Below, one piece after another: positions 26,677-34,789 of a stretch of DNA of 64,000 nucleotides. The position numbers and the translations under genes were made by a program. Every line of letters begins with the position of its first letter. Position 1 is the first letter of the stretch. Below the pieces are notes generated by a model, which was not told the origin of the DNA, did not search any database, and was given only the letters and a program-made list of their open reading frames with translations. Origin of the DNA: Paraconexibacter sp040581415 (GTDB taxonomy: Bacteria > Actinomycetota > Thermoleophilia > Solirubrobacterales > Solirubrobacteraceae); assembly GCF_040581415.1 (NCBI RefSeq), contig NZ_CP114014.1:5580001-5644000 (forward strand). Reading direction: 5' to 3'.

Positions 26677-27439
26677 GGCGCCCATCCTCGCGCAGGCGTT
26701 CCTGGATCAGTACGGCGGCGCGATCACCGCCGGCGTCACGCTGATCGCGGCGATCGTCGGCGTCGCGTTCACCAACCGCTGGATCGCCCGTCACCGCACG
26801 CAGATCGCCGCGGCCGTCTCGGGTGGCCAGTTCAGCCAGGCGACCGACACCCGCCTGCGGTTCACGCAGCGGGCCATCGACGCGGCGATCGTGATCATCG
26901 CCCTCGCGATCGCGCTCTCGCAGTTCGCGGCGCTCGACAAGATCGGGTCCGCGGTCCTCGCCTCGAGCGCGATCGCCGCGGCGGTCGTCGGCTTCGCGGC
27001 CCGCCAGACGCTGGCCAACGCGATCGCCGGCCTGTTCCTCGCGGTCACCCAGCCGCTGCGGATCGGCGACCTCGTCACGTTCGAGGGCGAGACCGGGACC
27101 GTCGAGGACATCCGGCTCACCTCGACCTGGCTGCGCAACGGCGCGAACGCCCGGATCATCGTCCCGAACGAGCGCCTGGCGGGCGGTGTCCTGCGCAACG
27201 ACTCGATCGTGGAGACGGTCGTCGAGGTGGAGGCGTCCCTGTGGCTCCCGGTCGCGATCGACGCCATCGACGCCGTGGACCGGCTGCGCGGCACGCTCGA
27301 CGGCGTGCGCGTCCGCGTGGCCGAGACGACCTCCGAGGGCACCCGCCTGCTGCTGATCGACACCCCCGCCCCCGCCGGCGACCGGCTCGGCCGCGAGTCG
27401 CAGCTGCGCGAGGACGCGCTGCGGGCGCTGAAGTCCTGA
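26675..27439 (+). CDS. MscS-family mechanosensitive channel (short form)
   Basis: This 254-residue protein has three membrane helices. The third is an Ala/Gly-rich pore helix (SAIAAAVVGFAARQTLANAIAGL), followed by the beta domain hallmark FLAVTQPLRIGDLVTFEGETGTVEDI and VPNERLAGGVLRN. It would open under membrane tension to release solutes. TACCGT (26661-26666) precedes the ATG by 8 nt. Its ATG overlaps the ATG of the divergent HAD gene, so the two starts share sequence. Confidence 0.93.
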   Translation: MAPILAQAFLDQYGGAITAGVTLIAAIVGVAFTNRWIARHRTQIAAAVSGGQFSQATDTRLRFTQRAIDAAIVIIALAIALSQFAALDKIGSAVLASSAIAAAVVGFAARQTLANAIAGLFLAVTQPLRIGDLVTFEGETGTVEDIRLTSTWLRNGANARIIVPNERLAGGVLRNDSIVETVVEVEASLWLPVAIDAIDAVDRLRGTLDGVRVRVAETTSEGTRLLLIDTPAPAGDRLGRESQLREDALRALKS

Positions 27440-27615
27440 GGCCGGCGGACCGGGCGCCGGGGCGCTCGGCGGCGCTGCATGAATCCGTCCGCCGACGTCG
27501 AAATGCAGCCGTGAGCACCGCGTCTGGCTACCATTCATGGTCTGCCGCGCAGGGCCGCCGTCGTGCCTTTGCTCCTGCGGTCAGCGCGCGCACCCGACCC
27601 GAAGGTTCCTGAATC
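27440..27615. other. Intergenic region with the probable PBP promoter
   Basis: TACCAT near 27529 could be a -10 box giving a leader of about 75 nt for the PBP gene. GCTGCAT (27474-27480) and ATGCAGC (27503-27509) form a weak inverted repeat. No other gene is seen. Confidence 0.35.
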
Positions 27616-29805
27616 ATGGCCTCACGCCGCGAACGCCAACGTCGCCGAAACCGCAGCAAGAACGGCTCCGGCCTCTTCATCCTGCTCACGGGCGGCGTCA
27701 TCACCGCGATCACCGCGATCGTCGCGTTGTCGTTCGTCGGCTACGTCGTGAGCGTCGCGAACTCGGCTCCGGACATCTCCGAGCTCAAGCCGCTCGACCA
27801 GGGCGAGAACTCGATCGTGTACGCGTCCGACGGCAAGACGCGCCTCGGCGTGATCCAGTCGGACGTCCTGCGCACGCCGGTCAACTCGACCGACATCCCG
27901 CAGGTGATGAAGGACGCGACGGTCGCGATCGAGGACCAGCGCTTCTACCAGCACAAGGGCGTCGACTTCGAGGGCGTCGTCCGCGCGGCGATCAAGAACT
28001 TCCAGTCCGAGGAAGGCAAGGTGCAGGGCGGCTCGACGCTGACCATGCAGTTGATCAAGAACCTCTACTCGCGGGACAAGAAGCGCGACTACAAGCGCAA
28101 GATCCGCGAGGCGAAGCTCGCCGAGGAGCTCGAGAACGTCCACCCCGGCCGGCCCGGCAAGACGTGGATCCTCACCAAGTACCTGAACTCGGTGCCGTAC
28201 GGCAACGACCCGTCCGGCAAGGAGGCCATCGGCGTCCAGGCCGCCGCCCGCGTCTACTTCAACAAGCGCGCGAGCGAGCTGACGCTGCCCGAGTCGGCCA
28301 TGCTCGCCGGACTGCCGCAGGCGCCCTCGCAGTACAACCCGTACGTCAAGAAGGACGCCGCGCTGGAGCGCCGCAACGAGGTCCTGAAGAAGATGCTGGA
28401 CCTGGGCTACATCTCGACGGCGCAGTACAGCGACGCGCTCGACACCCCGATCCAGCTGCACAAGACGAAGTACTACGCCGCCACCCGCGAGGCCTACTTC
28501 TTCGAGTACGTCCGCAAGGAGCTCGTGCGGAAGTACACCAAGAAGGTCGTCGACCGCGGCGGCCTGAAGGTCTTCACGACCGTCGACTTCGACCAGCAGC
28601 GCAAGGCCCGCAACGCGATCGCCGGACGCCTCAGCGTTCCCGGCTCCCCGCAGGCCGCGCTCGTCTCGATCAGCCCGCGCACGGGCCACATCCGGGCGAT
28701 GGCGTCGTCGACGCGGTTCGCCGACTCGAAGTACAACCTTGCCACGCAGGCCAAGCGCCAGCCGGGGTCGACGTTCAAGATCATCGTGCTGATGACCGCT
28801 ATCCGGCGTGGGGTCGACATCAACAAGACCTCGTACGTCTCCAAGCCGCTGAAGTTCAACGACCCGACCTACGGCAAGATCGACGTGACGAACTCCGACC
28901 GCGGCAGCGGCGGCGGGTCCAAGTCGCTGTTCCAGGCCGTCGTCTCGTCCGACAACACCGTCTTCCAGCAGCTCGACCTCGACCTCGGGCCGCCCGCGGT
29001 CACCGCGACCGCCCGGCTGATGGGCATCCGCAGTCAGCTGCAGTCGCTCCCGGCCGAGGCGCTGGGCGGCATGCGCAACTGCTGCACCCCGCTCGAGATG
29101 GCCCGCGCGTTCACGTCGATCAACGACGGCGGCTATCGCATCAGCCCCGTCGCGATCACGAAGGTCATCAAGGCCGACGGCACGGTGGACACGTCGCTCG
29201 GCAAGCCGAACAAGGTGAAGATCTTCACCGACGGCGAGACCTACGAGGCGATCCAGGCCATGAAGGGCAACGTCCGCAGCGGCACCGGCACCGCGGCGAA
29301 CCTCGGCTTCTGCCCCGCCGCCGGCAAGACGGGCACGACGTCCGGCTTCAAGGACGCCTGGTTCAACGGCATGACGTCGAACCTCAACACCACCGTCTGG
29401 GTCGGCTACAAGCAGCCGCGCCCGATGACCGCGGTCCCCAACTACGGGACGATGTTCGGCGGCGACGCCCCAGCCGAGATCTGGCACGACTACATGACCT
29501 CCGCGGTCGACCGCAAGACGTGCCGCGACTGGGAGAAGCCGGTGACGCCGTTCGTCAGCCAGCCGTTCGACGGCAAGTACGCGAAGTCGAGCCCCGGTGG
29601 CCCCGCGCCCCAGGACGACACCGGCGGCTTCCAGGACCAGAACGTCGCCCCGGTCGAGCCCGGGACCGGCGTGGGCACCGGCGGCGGCGGAACGACGTAC
29701 GACCCGAACGCGCAGCCCGTCACGCCCCCGGCGAACGAGCCGGTCACGCCACCCGCAGCCACTCCGGATCCGGGCACCGCCGGCGGGATCGCCCCGCCCG
29801 GATGA
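27616..29805 (+). CDS. Class A penicillin-binding protein (bifunctional glycosyltransferase/transpeptidase)
   Basis: The 729-residue protein has a basic N-terminus, one membrane anchor (about 22-47), and a GT51 domain with EDQRFYQHKGVD, GGSTLTMQLIKN and KYLNSVPYGN. The transpeptidase domain has the Ser nucleophile in PGSTFK, SDN, and KTGTT. It polymerises and crosslinks peptidoglycan outside the membrane. The C-terminus is a Pro/Gly/Thr-rich tail of about 80 residues of low complexity, as in many actinobacterial PBPs. It sits just before infA. Confidence 0.97.
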   Translation: MASRRERQRRRNRSKNGSGLFILLTGGVITAITAIVALSFVGYVVSVANSAPDISELKPLDQGENSIVYASDGKTRLGVIQSDVLRTPVNSTDIPQVMKDATVAIEDQRFYQHKGVDFEGVVRAAIKNFQSEEGKVQGGSTLTMQLIKNLYSRDKKRDYKRKIREAKLAEELENVHPGRPGKTWILTKYLNSVPYGNDPSGKEAIGVQAAARVYFNKRASELTLPESAMLAGLPQAPSQYNPYVKKDAALERRNEVLKKMLDLGYISTAQYSDALDTPIQLHKTKYYAATREAYFFEYVRKELVRKYTKKVVDRGGLKVFTTVDFDQQRKARNAIAGRLSVPGSPQAALVSISPRTGHIRAMASSTRFADSKYNLATQAKRQPGSTFKIIVLMTAIRRGVDINKTSYVSKPLKFNDPTYGKIDVTNSDRGSGGGSKSLFQAVVSSDNTVFQQLDLDLGPPAVTATARLMGIRSQLQSLPAEALGGMRNCCTPLEMARAFTSINDGGYRISPVAITKVIKADGTVDTSLGKPNKVKIFTDGETYEAIQAMKGNVRSGTGTAANLGFCPAAGKTGTTSGFKDAWFNGMTSNLNTTVWVGYKQPRPMTAVPNYGTMFGGDAPAEIWHDYMTSAVDRKTCRDWEKPVTPFVSQPFDGKYAKSSPGGPAPQDDTGGFQDQNVAPVEPGTGVGTGGGGTTYDPNAQPVTPPANEPVTPPAATPDPGTAGGIAPPG

Positions 29806-29850
29806 CGGGCGCGCCGCGGCGGCGCACGGCCTAAACCCTCCCTTAAGCGC

Positions 29851-29856
29851 TACCCT
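29851..29856 (+). promoter_or_regulatory. -10 box (TACCCT) of infA
   Basis: TACCCT ends 7 nt before the infA ATG. GGAG in the spacer is too close to act as a normal Shine-Dalgarno sequence. Confidence 0.5.
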
Positions 29857-29863
29857 GGAGTCA

Positions 29864-30082
29864 ATGGCCAAGGAAGACAAGGTCGAGTTCGAGGGTGAAG
29901 TCGTCGAGGCACTGCCGAACGCGATGTTCAAGGTGAAGCTCGATAACGATCACGAGGTGCTCGGTCACGTCGCCGGCAAGATGCGGCGTTTCCGCATCCG
30001 CATCCTCCCGGGCGACCGGGTGCGCGTCGAAGTGTCGCCGTACGACCTCAGCCGCGCCCGCATCGTCTACCGCCACCGGTAG
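29864..30082 (+). CDS. infA: Translation initiation factor IF-1
   Basis: The 72-residue protein is a complete IF-1: an OB fold with MAKEDKVEFEGEVVEALPNAMFKV, GHVAGKMRRFRIRILPGDRV, and the C-terminal YDLSRARIVYRHR. It binds the A site of the 30S subunit during initiation. It is away from the ribosomal-protein cluster that holds infA in many bacteria, standing between a PBP gene and thiL. Confidence 0.97.
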   Translation: MAKEDKVEFEGEVVEALPNAMFKVKLDNDHEVLGHVAGKMRRFRIRILPGDRVRVEVSPYDLSRARIVYRHR

Positions 30083-30112
30083 GCCGCACCGTCGTAGCGA
30101 GCCGCCGGCCCG

Positions 30113-31114
30113 ATGGGCGAGCGCTCGCTGATCACCGCGCTCGAGGAGCTGCTGGCCCCCGGGCGCAGCCGCAACCGGCGCATCGTCCGCTGGGTCGGTG
30201 ACGACTGCGCCGTCGTCCGCGCGGGCGGCACGTGCGCCGTCACGTCGGTCGACGCGATGGTCGACGGCGTCCACTTCCGCTCCGGCCGGCCCGGCACGAC
30301 CTACGCCGACATCGGCCACCGCGCCCTGGCCGCCGCCGTCAGCGACCTTGCCGCCATGGGCGTGCCCGCGGGCGAGGCCTATGTCGTGCTCGGCGCTCCG
30401 CCCGGGTTCACGGAGGCGGACGGGCTGGAGCTGATGCGCGGAATGGAGGCCCTGTGCGCGCGCACGGGCATGGTCGTCGCGGGCGGAGACGTGACGCGCG
30501 CCCCGGTCCTGCTGCTCAGCGTCACCGTCGTGGGCTGGGCGGACGACGAGGACACGGTCCTGCGCCGGGACCGCGCGCAGCCCGGCGACCGCGTCGGCGT
30601 CACCGGCCCGCTCGGCGCGAGCGCGGCCGGCCTGGCGTTGCTGGACGGGGCGACGACCGCCGCCGACTGCGGCCTGGACCCCGGCACCGCGGCCGGCCTC
30701 GAGCGCTCGCACCTGCGCCCCGAGCCGCGGCTGACGGCCGGGATCGCCCTGGTCGCGGCCGGGGTCCGGGCGGGGCTCGACCTGTCGGACGGCATCGCGA
30801 CCGACGTCCAGCACCTCGCGAGCGCGAGCGGGGTCGGGATCGCGATCGACGTGGACGCCGTCCCCATCGCCGCGGGCGTCGTCGCCGTGGCCGCCGCCAC
30901 CGGGCGCAGCGCGCTGGACCTAGCGCTGGCCGGTGGCGAGGACTACGAGCTCTGCGTGTGCGTACCGCCCGCGCTGACCGGCGCCGCCGAGGCGGCGGGG
31001 GTCGTCGCCTGGATCGGCGACGTGACGGCGGGCCGCCCCGCGGTCCGCCTGCACAGCCCGTCGGGGCAGCCGCTCACGGCGGCCCTGTCCGGGTTCGAGC
31101 ACCCGCTCGACTGA
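30113..31114 (+). CDS. thiL: Thiamine-monophosphate kinase
   Basis: The 333-residue ThiL phosphorylates thiamine monophosphate to the active diphosphate. It shows VGDDCAVV, the metal-binding TSVDAMVDGVHF, SDLAAMG, GGDVTRAP, and LDLSDGIATDVQHLA near residue 223. It starts 30 nt after infA. The 3' end overlaps the end of the convergent FlgM-like gene by 41 bp. Confidence 0.95.
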   Translation: MGERSLITALEELLAPGRSRNRRIVRWVGDDCAVVRAGGTCAVTSVDAMVDGVHFRSGRPGTTYADIGHRALAAAVSDLAAMGVPAGEAYVVLGAPPGFTEADGLELMRGMEALCARTGMVVAGGDVTRAPVLLLSVTVVGWADDEDTVLRRDRAQPGDRVGVTGPLGASAAGLALLDGATTAADCGLDPGTAAGLERSHLRPEPRLTAGIALVAAGVRAGLDLSDGIATDVQHLASASGVGIAIDVDAVPIAAGVVAVAAATGRSALDLALAGGEDYELCVCVPPALTGAAEAAGVVAWIGDVTAGRPAVRLHSPSGQPLTAALSGFEHPLD

Positions 31115-31418
31115 CCTCGTCCCCCGCCACCGGCACGCGCAGGCGCAGCAGGACGGCAGCGGCCACGAGCTGCGGGTCGACCTCGTAGTCACGGGCCTGG
31201 ACGCGGTCGCGCAGTTCACGGACCCGCTCGCGGCGGGCAGGGGCGGTGGTCGAGGAGGGCATCGTCATCGGGGTGGTGATGAGGGGGTCGGGGCCGGCGC
31301 CTGCCGGACCCGCCCGTAGCTCGCCTATCGGGCTCCGCGGCGAATCGCCTGAGCGGCGAGGTGCCTGACTGGACGCCTTGTCGACCGCTCCCTCCCCACT
31401 CTCCGGTCGCGGCGTCAT
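31074..31418 (-). CDS. Putative FlgM-like (anti-sigma-28 domain) protein
   Basis: This 114-residue protein overlaps the sortase stop by ATGA and is last in the M28-like/sortase operon. The N-terminal half is Pro/Ser/Arg-rich and looks disordered. Residues about 58-92 read RRERVRELRDRVQARDYEVDPQLVAAAVLLRL, resembling the C-terminal sigma-binding helices of FlgM (RVxELRxxVxxGxYxVDxxxVAxAIL). No flagellar gene is in this window, so a role in motility is not implied. The family call rests on this short match, and the next Met at 31268 is an alternative start. Confidence 0.55.
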   Translation of the reverse strand: MTPRPESGEGAVDKASSQAPRRSGDSPRSPIGELRAGPAGAGPDPLITTPMTMPSSTTAPARRERVRELRDRVQARDYEVDPQLVAAAVLLRLRVPVAGDEVSRAGARTRTGPP

Positions 31419-32167
31419 GAGCGGGCCAGGTAGCCCTCGGGCTGCACCCGGACGAGGCGGGCGAACACGACGAGCCGCTCCGCCGCGCTGAACAGGGGGT
31501 GGCACGCGGTCAGCACCAGCTGGTCGTAGCGGACGCGGCGCAGCGCCGAGATCGCCTGCGGCGCCACGATCCGGCGGCGGTCCACGCGGTAGGTGAAGCG
31601 CGCGTACGGCATGTCGACGGTGATGAGATCGCCGGCGTCGAGCCGGTCCAGGTGCCGGAACGGCGAGAGGTAGGTGGTCCGGTGGCCGGCGATCGCGACC
31701 GTCCCCGGCGACCCGGGCAGCGGGCTGCCGTCGTAGACCCCGGGGCCGCGCCGCAGATCGGGGCCCTGCGACCCCTTGACGATCACGAAGTCCACGTCCG
31801 CGTCGGGGATCTGGATGCGCCCGACCGCCTGGCCGTGCTCGGTCCGGCGCCGCAGCTTCTCCGACAGGAACGCGATCCGCGCGCGCTGCGTGGCGAGCCG
31901 GGCGAGCGCGCGCCGCTCGGCGGTGCTCGGCTGCTCGCGGCGGATCGTGCCGAGCTGGTCGCGCAGGACGTTCTGGCGGTGCGCGGTCCAGAGCGAGGTC
32001 AGCGGCTCCTGCCAGACCAGCGTCAGCCCGGCGTCGATCACGAGCAGCGCGCCCGCGACGATGCAGACGGTCGACAGCGCCCGCAGCGACCGCCGCAGCG
32101 GACGGTCGTCCGGGTGGACGGGCCGCCGCCGGACGGGCTGCCCCGCCCGGCGGCGGGTGGCGCTCAC
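31415..32167 (-). CDS. Class E-type sortase
   Basis: This 250-residue protein has one N-terminal membrane helix (about 28-50), a coiled-coil-like Arg/Glu-rich stretch (65-110), and a sortase domain with the catalytic triad His (AGHRTTY, H162), Cys (LTACHP, C222) and Arg (AERLVVFAR, R231). The TxTCHP-like neighbourhood fits actinobacterial housekeeping class E sortases, which attach surface proteins to the wall. The GTG start overlaps the upstream stop (GTGA). No protein in this window shows an obvious sorting signal. Confidence 0.92.
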   Translation of the reverse strand: MSATRRRAGQPVRRRPVHPDDRPLRRSLRALSTVCIVAGALLVIDAGLTLVWQEPLTSLWTAHRQNVLRDQLGTIRREQPSTAERRALARLATQRARIAFLSEKLRRRTEHGQAVGRIQIPDADVDFVIVKGSQGPDLRRGPGVYDGSPLPGSPGTVAIAGHRTTYLSPFRHLDRLDAGDLITVDMPYARFTYRVDRRRIVAPQAISALRRVRYDQLVLTACHPLFSAAERLVVFARLVRVQPEGYLARS

Positions 32168-33984
32168 CGCCGGGTCCCGGACCCGACCGCGCCGAGCGAG
32201 CCGGGCCCCACGTAGCCGCCGGGGCCGCGGATGCTGCCGGACTGCTCGGGCATCGCCCCGGGCCGGCCGCGGTCGACGGGCCGCTGGCTCGGGTTCAGCG
32301 CCACGATCGCCGCGCACGTCGCGCAGCCCGCGATCGCGCTCCACAGCACCCAGGTGACCGGCCCGACGTCGCCGCCCGCGACCAGCAGCACGGCCTGCCA
32401 CGCCCCGTCCTTCAGCGAGTAGCCGAGGGCCCCGGCGTCGAGCACCGCCACGAGGGCGAACGGGACGACGCCCGCCAGGACGGCCAGCAGGCGGACCGGC
32501 CGCGGCCAGCGCCAGTCCGGGGTGATCGCCAGCATCCAGAGGTGCAGCGCCGGCGCCAGCAGCACCGCCGCGAACGGGTTCAGCACCCAGACGACGACCG
32601 CGAGCAGGCACAGCACGATCAGCGTCGCGATCGCCGGGGCAGCCGTGTCGGAGCCAAGCCCGTCCGCGACCCCGGACAGCTTCAGCACCAGGGGGCGCAC
32701 CAGCAGCCAGCCGAGGACGAAGACCAGGAACAGCGCGATCGACGCCGCGAGCGCGGCCCCGTCCGGTGGCAGCGCACCCGCGGGCACGGCCATCTCGGGC
32801 GCCGGGTCGACGAGGCCGACGAGCGCCAGGACGACGGCGGCCAGCGCGGTGAGGAGGAACGGCAGGACCGTGGCGCCGACCCAGGCCAGGCGGCGGCCCA
32901 CCGGCTCGCGGCGGCGGCGGGCGCGGGCGAACCCGTCGATGCTGACCAGCAGCACCGGGATCAGCAGCGCGCCGCCGAGCAGCCGGATCGACCGTCCCGA
33001 CAGCACCTTGCGGGCGATCTGCAGCGACGGCTCGGGGCCCCCGCCGATCGTCGGCCCGTTGTTGAGCGCGTTGATCGACCGCAGCGCCGCGCGGCCGAAG
33101 CCCTCCAGGCGAGCGCGGGAGATCGGCGCGTTCCCGGGCGGCCCGCGCTCACCGGACGCCGACAGCAGGACGGCCGGCAGCCCGACCTCGCCGAACGCGC
33201 CCTGCTCGCCGACGGTCAGCGGGAACGCCTGCCGGGCCCATTGCACGACGGCCCGGGCCCCGCCCGGATCGACGCGCGCCTCGGCACGGAGGGCGCTCTC
33301 GATCGTGCGGCGCAGCTGCATCGGGGCGACGCCGTTGCCGCTCGAGTACGGGATGACGAGTGGCCGCGAGGTGTTCGCCGACGCCATGTCCCCCAGCACC
33401 AGGACCGCCGAGATGTTGTCCGGCAGGTCGGCGACCGCGGCCCGCGCGCCGGCGGCCCCGCCGCTGCCGCCGCTCGTCGACACGAACGTCACGGTCCGCC
33501 GCAGGCGCCCGCGGCCGATGATCTGCGCCAGCGTCAGCATCGCCGCGGTGCCCGACAGCTCGGCCTTGGCGACCCGGGATGCCGCATCCCGGTGCGCGAC
33601 GATCACGATCCCGGCACCGGGCCGACCGGGCCGCGTGGCGACGACGTTCGTCAGGTCCCGCCGCCCGTCGATGGTCTGCGCGCCGCGGACCCGCGTGATC
33701 TTCACGATCGGGTCGGGCGCCGCCGATCCGGCGGGCTGCAGCGACCGGCGCAGCGAGCCGGCCACCCGCCGGGCGAGCGCCTCGTCGTCGAGGCTGCCCG
33801 GCCGGCGGTCCGGGAAGTCGATCGCGAGCTCGTCGAGGAGCGCGCCGGCGGCCCGGCCGCCGAACGCGTCGGGAGCCAGGGTGGAGCCGATGGGCCGGGG
33901 ACGGTCCTGCAGGGCGAACGCGACGACGAGCAGCGCGAGCAGGACCGGCAGGAACGAGGCCCGGTAGATGCGCGGGTCGAGCAT
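32164..33984 (-). CDS. M28-like peptidase-fold membrane protein with degenerate metal site
   Basis: The 606-residue protein has an N-terminal signal anchor, a soluble domain (about 35-310) and eight or so membrane helices. The soluble part resembles M28 aminopeptidases: GIVIVAHRDAA and ELSGTAAMLTLA align with AHYDS and the D-N-x-SG metal motif, but the second-metal Asp and the E-E pair are not apparent. It may therefore be a non-catalytic or altered member. It opens an operon with sortase and a FlgM-like gene and is divergent from a response regulator. ATG 33984 lies 11 nt after TACCCT; a GTG at 33993 is too close to that box. Confidence 0.75.
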   Translation of the reverse strand: MLDPRIYRASFLPVLLALLVVAFALQDRPRPIGSTLAPDAFGGRAAGALLDELAIDFPDRRPGSLDDEALARRVAGSLRRSLQPAGSAAPDPIVKITRVRGAQTIDGRRDLTNVVATRPGRPGAGIVIVAHRDAASRVAKAELSGTAAMLTLAQIIGRGRLRRTVTFVSTSGGSGGAAGARAAVADLPDNISAVLVLGDMASANTSRPLVIPYSSGNGVAPMQLRRTIESALRAEARVDPGGARAVVQWARQAFPLTVGEQGAFGEVGLPAVLLSASGERGPPGNAPISRARLEGFGRAALRSINALNNGPTIGGGPEPSLQIARKVLSGRSIRLLGGALLIPVLLVSIDGFARARRRREPVGRRLAWVGATVLPFLLTALAAVVLALVGLVDPAPEMAVPAGALPPDGAALAASIALFLVFVLGWLLVRPLVLKLSGVADGLGSDTAAPAIATLIVLCLLAVVVWVLNPFAAVLLAPALHLWMLAITPDWRWPRPVRLLAVLAGVVPFALVAVLDAGALGYSLKDGAWQAVLLVAGGDVGPVTWVLWSAIAGCATCAAIVALNPSQRPVDRGRPGAMPEQSGSIRGPGGYVGPGSLGAVGSGTRR

Positions 33985-34066
33985 GGGGCCCACCGAGGGT
34001 AGTTCTTGGAGGTGTCACCATGTAGCGCCGGGACGCATGTGTCCGCCCCGGCGCAGGCCTGTCCCC

Positions 34067-34789
34067 ATGTCCGACCACATCCCGCGCATCCTCCTGGCCG
34101 ACGACGAGCAGTCGATCCAGACCCTGCTCAGCTACCCGCTGCAGAAGGACGGCTACGAGGTGGTCCGCGCGTCGGACGGCCGCGAGGCGCTCGACCGCTT
34201 CGAGGAGCAGGCCTTCGACCTCGTCGTCCTCGACGTGATGATGCCGCGGATGGACGGCCTCGAGGTCTGCCGGCGGCTGCGCGCCAAGAGCTCCGTGCCG
34301 ATCATCATGCTGACCGCCAAGGCCGAGGAGATCGACAAGGTCCTCGGCCTCGAGCTGGGGGCCGACGACTACATCACCAAGCCGTTCTCCATGCGCGAGT
34401 TCCGCTCGCGCGTGAAGGCGACGCTCCGGCGCGCCGGGATGAGCCGCGACGAGAGCGAGGACGGGGTCGAGGCGGAGGTCCTCGCCGTCCACCAGCTGAA
34501 GATCGACGGCGGCAAGCGGACCGTCCGCGTCCGCGGCCGCGACGTCCAGACGACGTTCGTCGAGTTCGAGATCCTGACGGCGCTGGCCAAGGCCCCCGGC
34601 CGGGTCTTCACGCGGGACATGCTGCTGACGCGGATCTGGGGCGACAGCGCCTACCGGGACCCGCGAACGATCGACGTGCACATCCGCCACCTGCGGGAGA
34701 AGCTCGAGCTTGAGCCCAAGGACCCGGAGTACCTGTTCACGGTGCGCGGGGTCGGCTACCGCTTCCGGGACCGCGCGACCGGGGACTAG
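34067..34789 (+). CDS. OmpR/PhoB-family response regulator
   Basis: This 240-residue regulator has a receiver domain with acidic pocket LADDE, phospho-acceptor Asp in VVLDVMMPRMDG, Thr in MLTAK and Lys in ITKPFS. The winged helix follows (VEFEILTALAKAPGRVFTRDMLLTRIW, DVHIRHLREKL). Its stop overlaps the kinase GTG (TAGTG), so the pair is translated together. It is the first gene of a three-gene operon with kinase and HtrA, which implies cell-envelope stress control. Confidence 0.96.
   Translation: MSDHIPRILLADDEQSIQTLLSYPLQKDGYEVVRASDGREALDRFEEQAFDLVVLDVMMPRMDGLEVCRRLRAKSSVPIIMLTAKAEEIDKVLGLELGADDYITKPFSMREFRSRVKATLRRAGMSRDESEDGVEAEVLAVHQLKIDGGKRTVRVRGRDVQTTFVEFEILTALAKAPGRVFTRDMLLTRIWGDSAYRDPRTIDVHIRHLREKLELEPKDPEYLFTVRGVGYRFRDRATGD

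Noticed and set aside
27622..29931. Long minus-strand open frame opposite the PBP and infA
   Set aside because: The plus strand encodes a full class A PBP with all catalytic motifs; the antisense frame has no recognisable motif.
31074..31418. Evidence for a flagellar locus
   Set aside because: Only a short FlgM-like helix match exists; no other flagellar gene is present.
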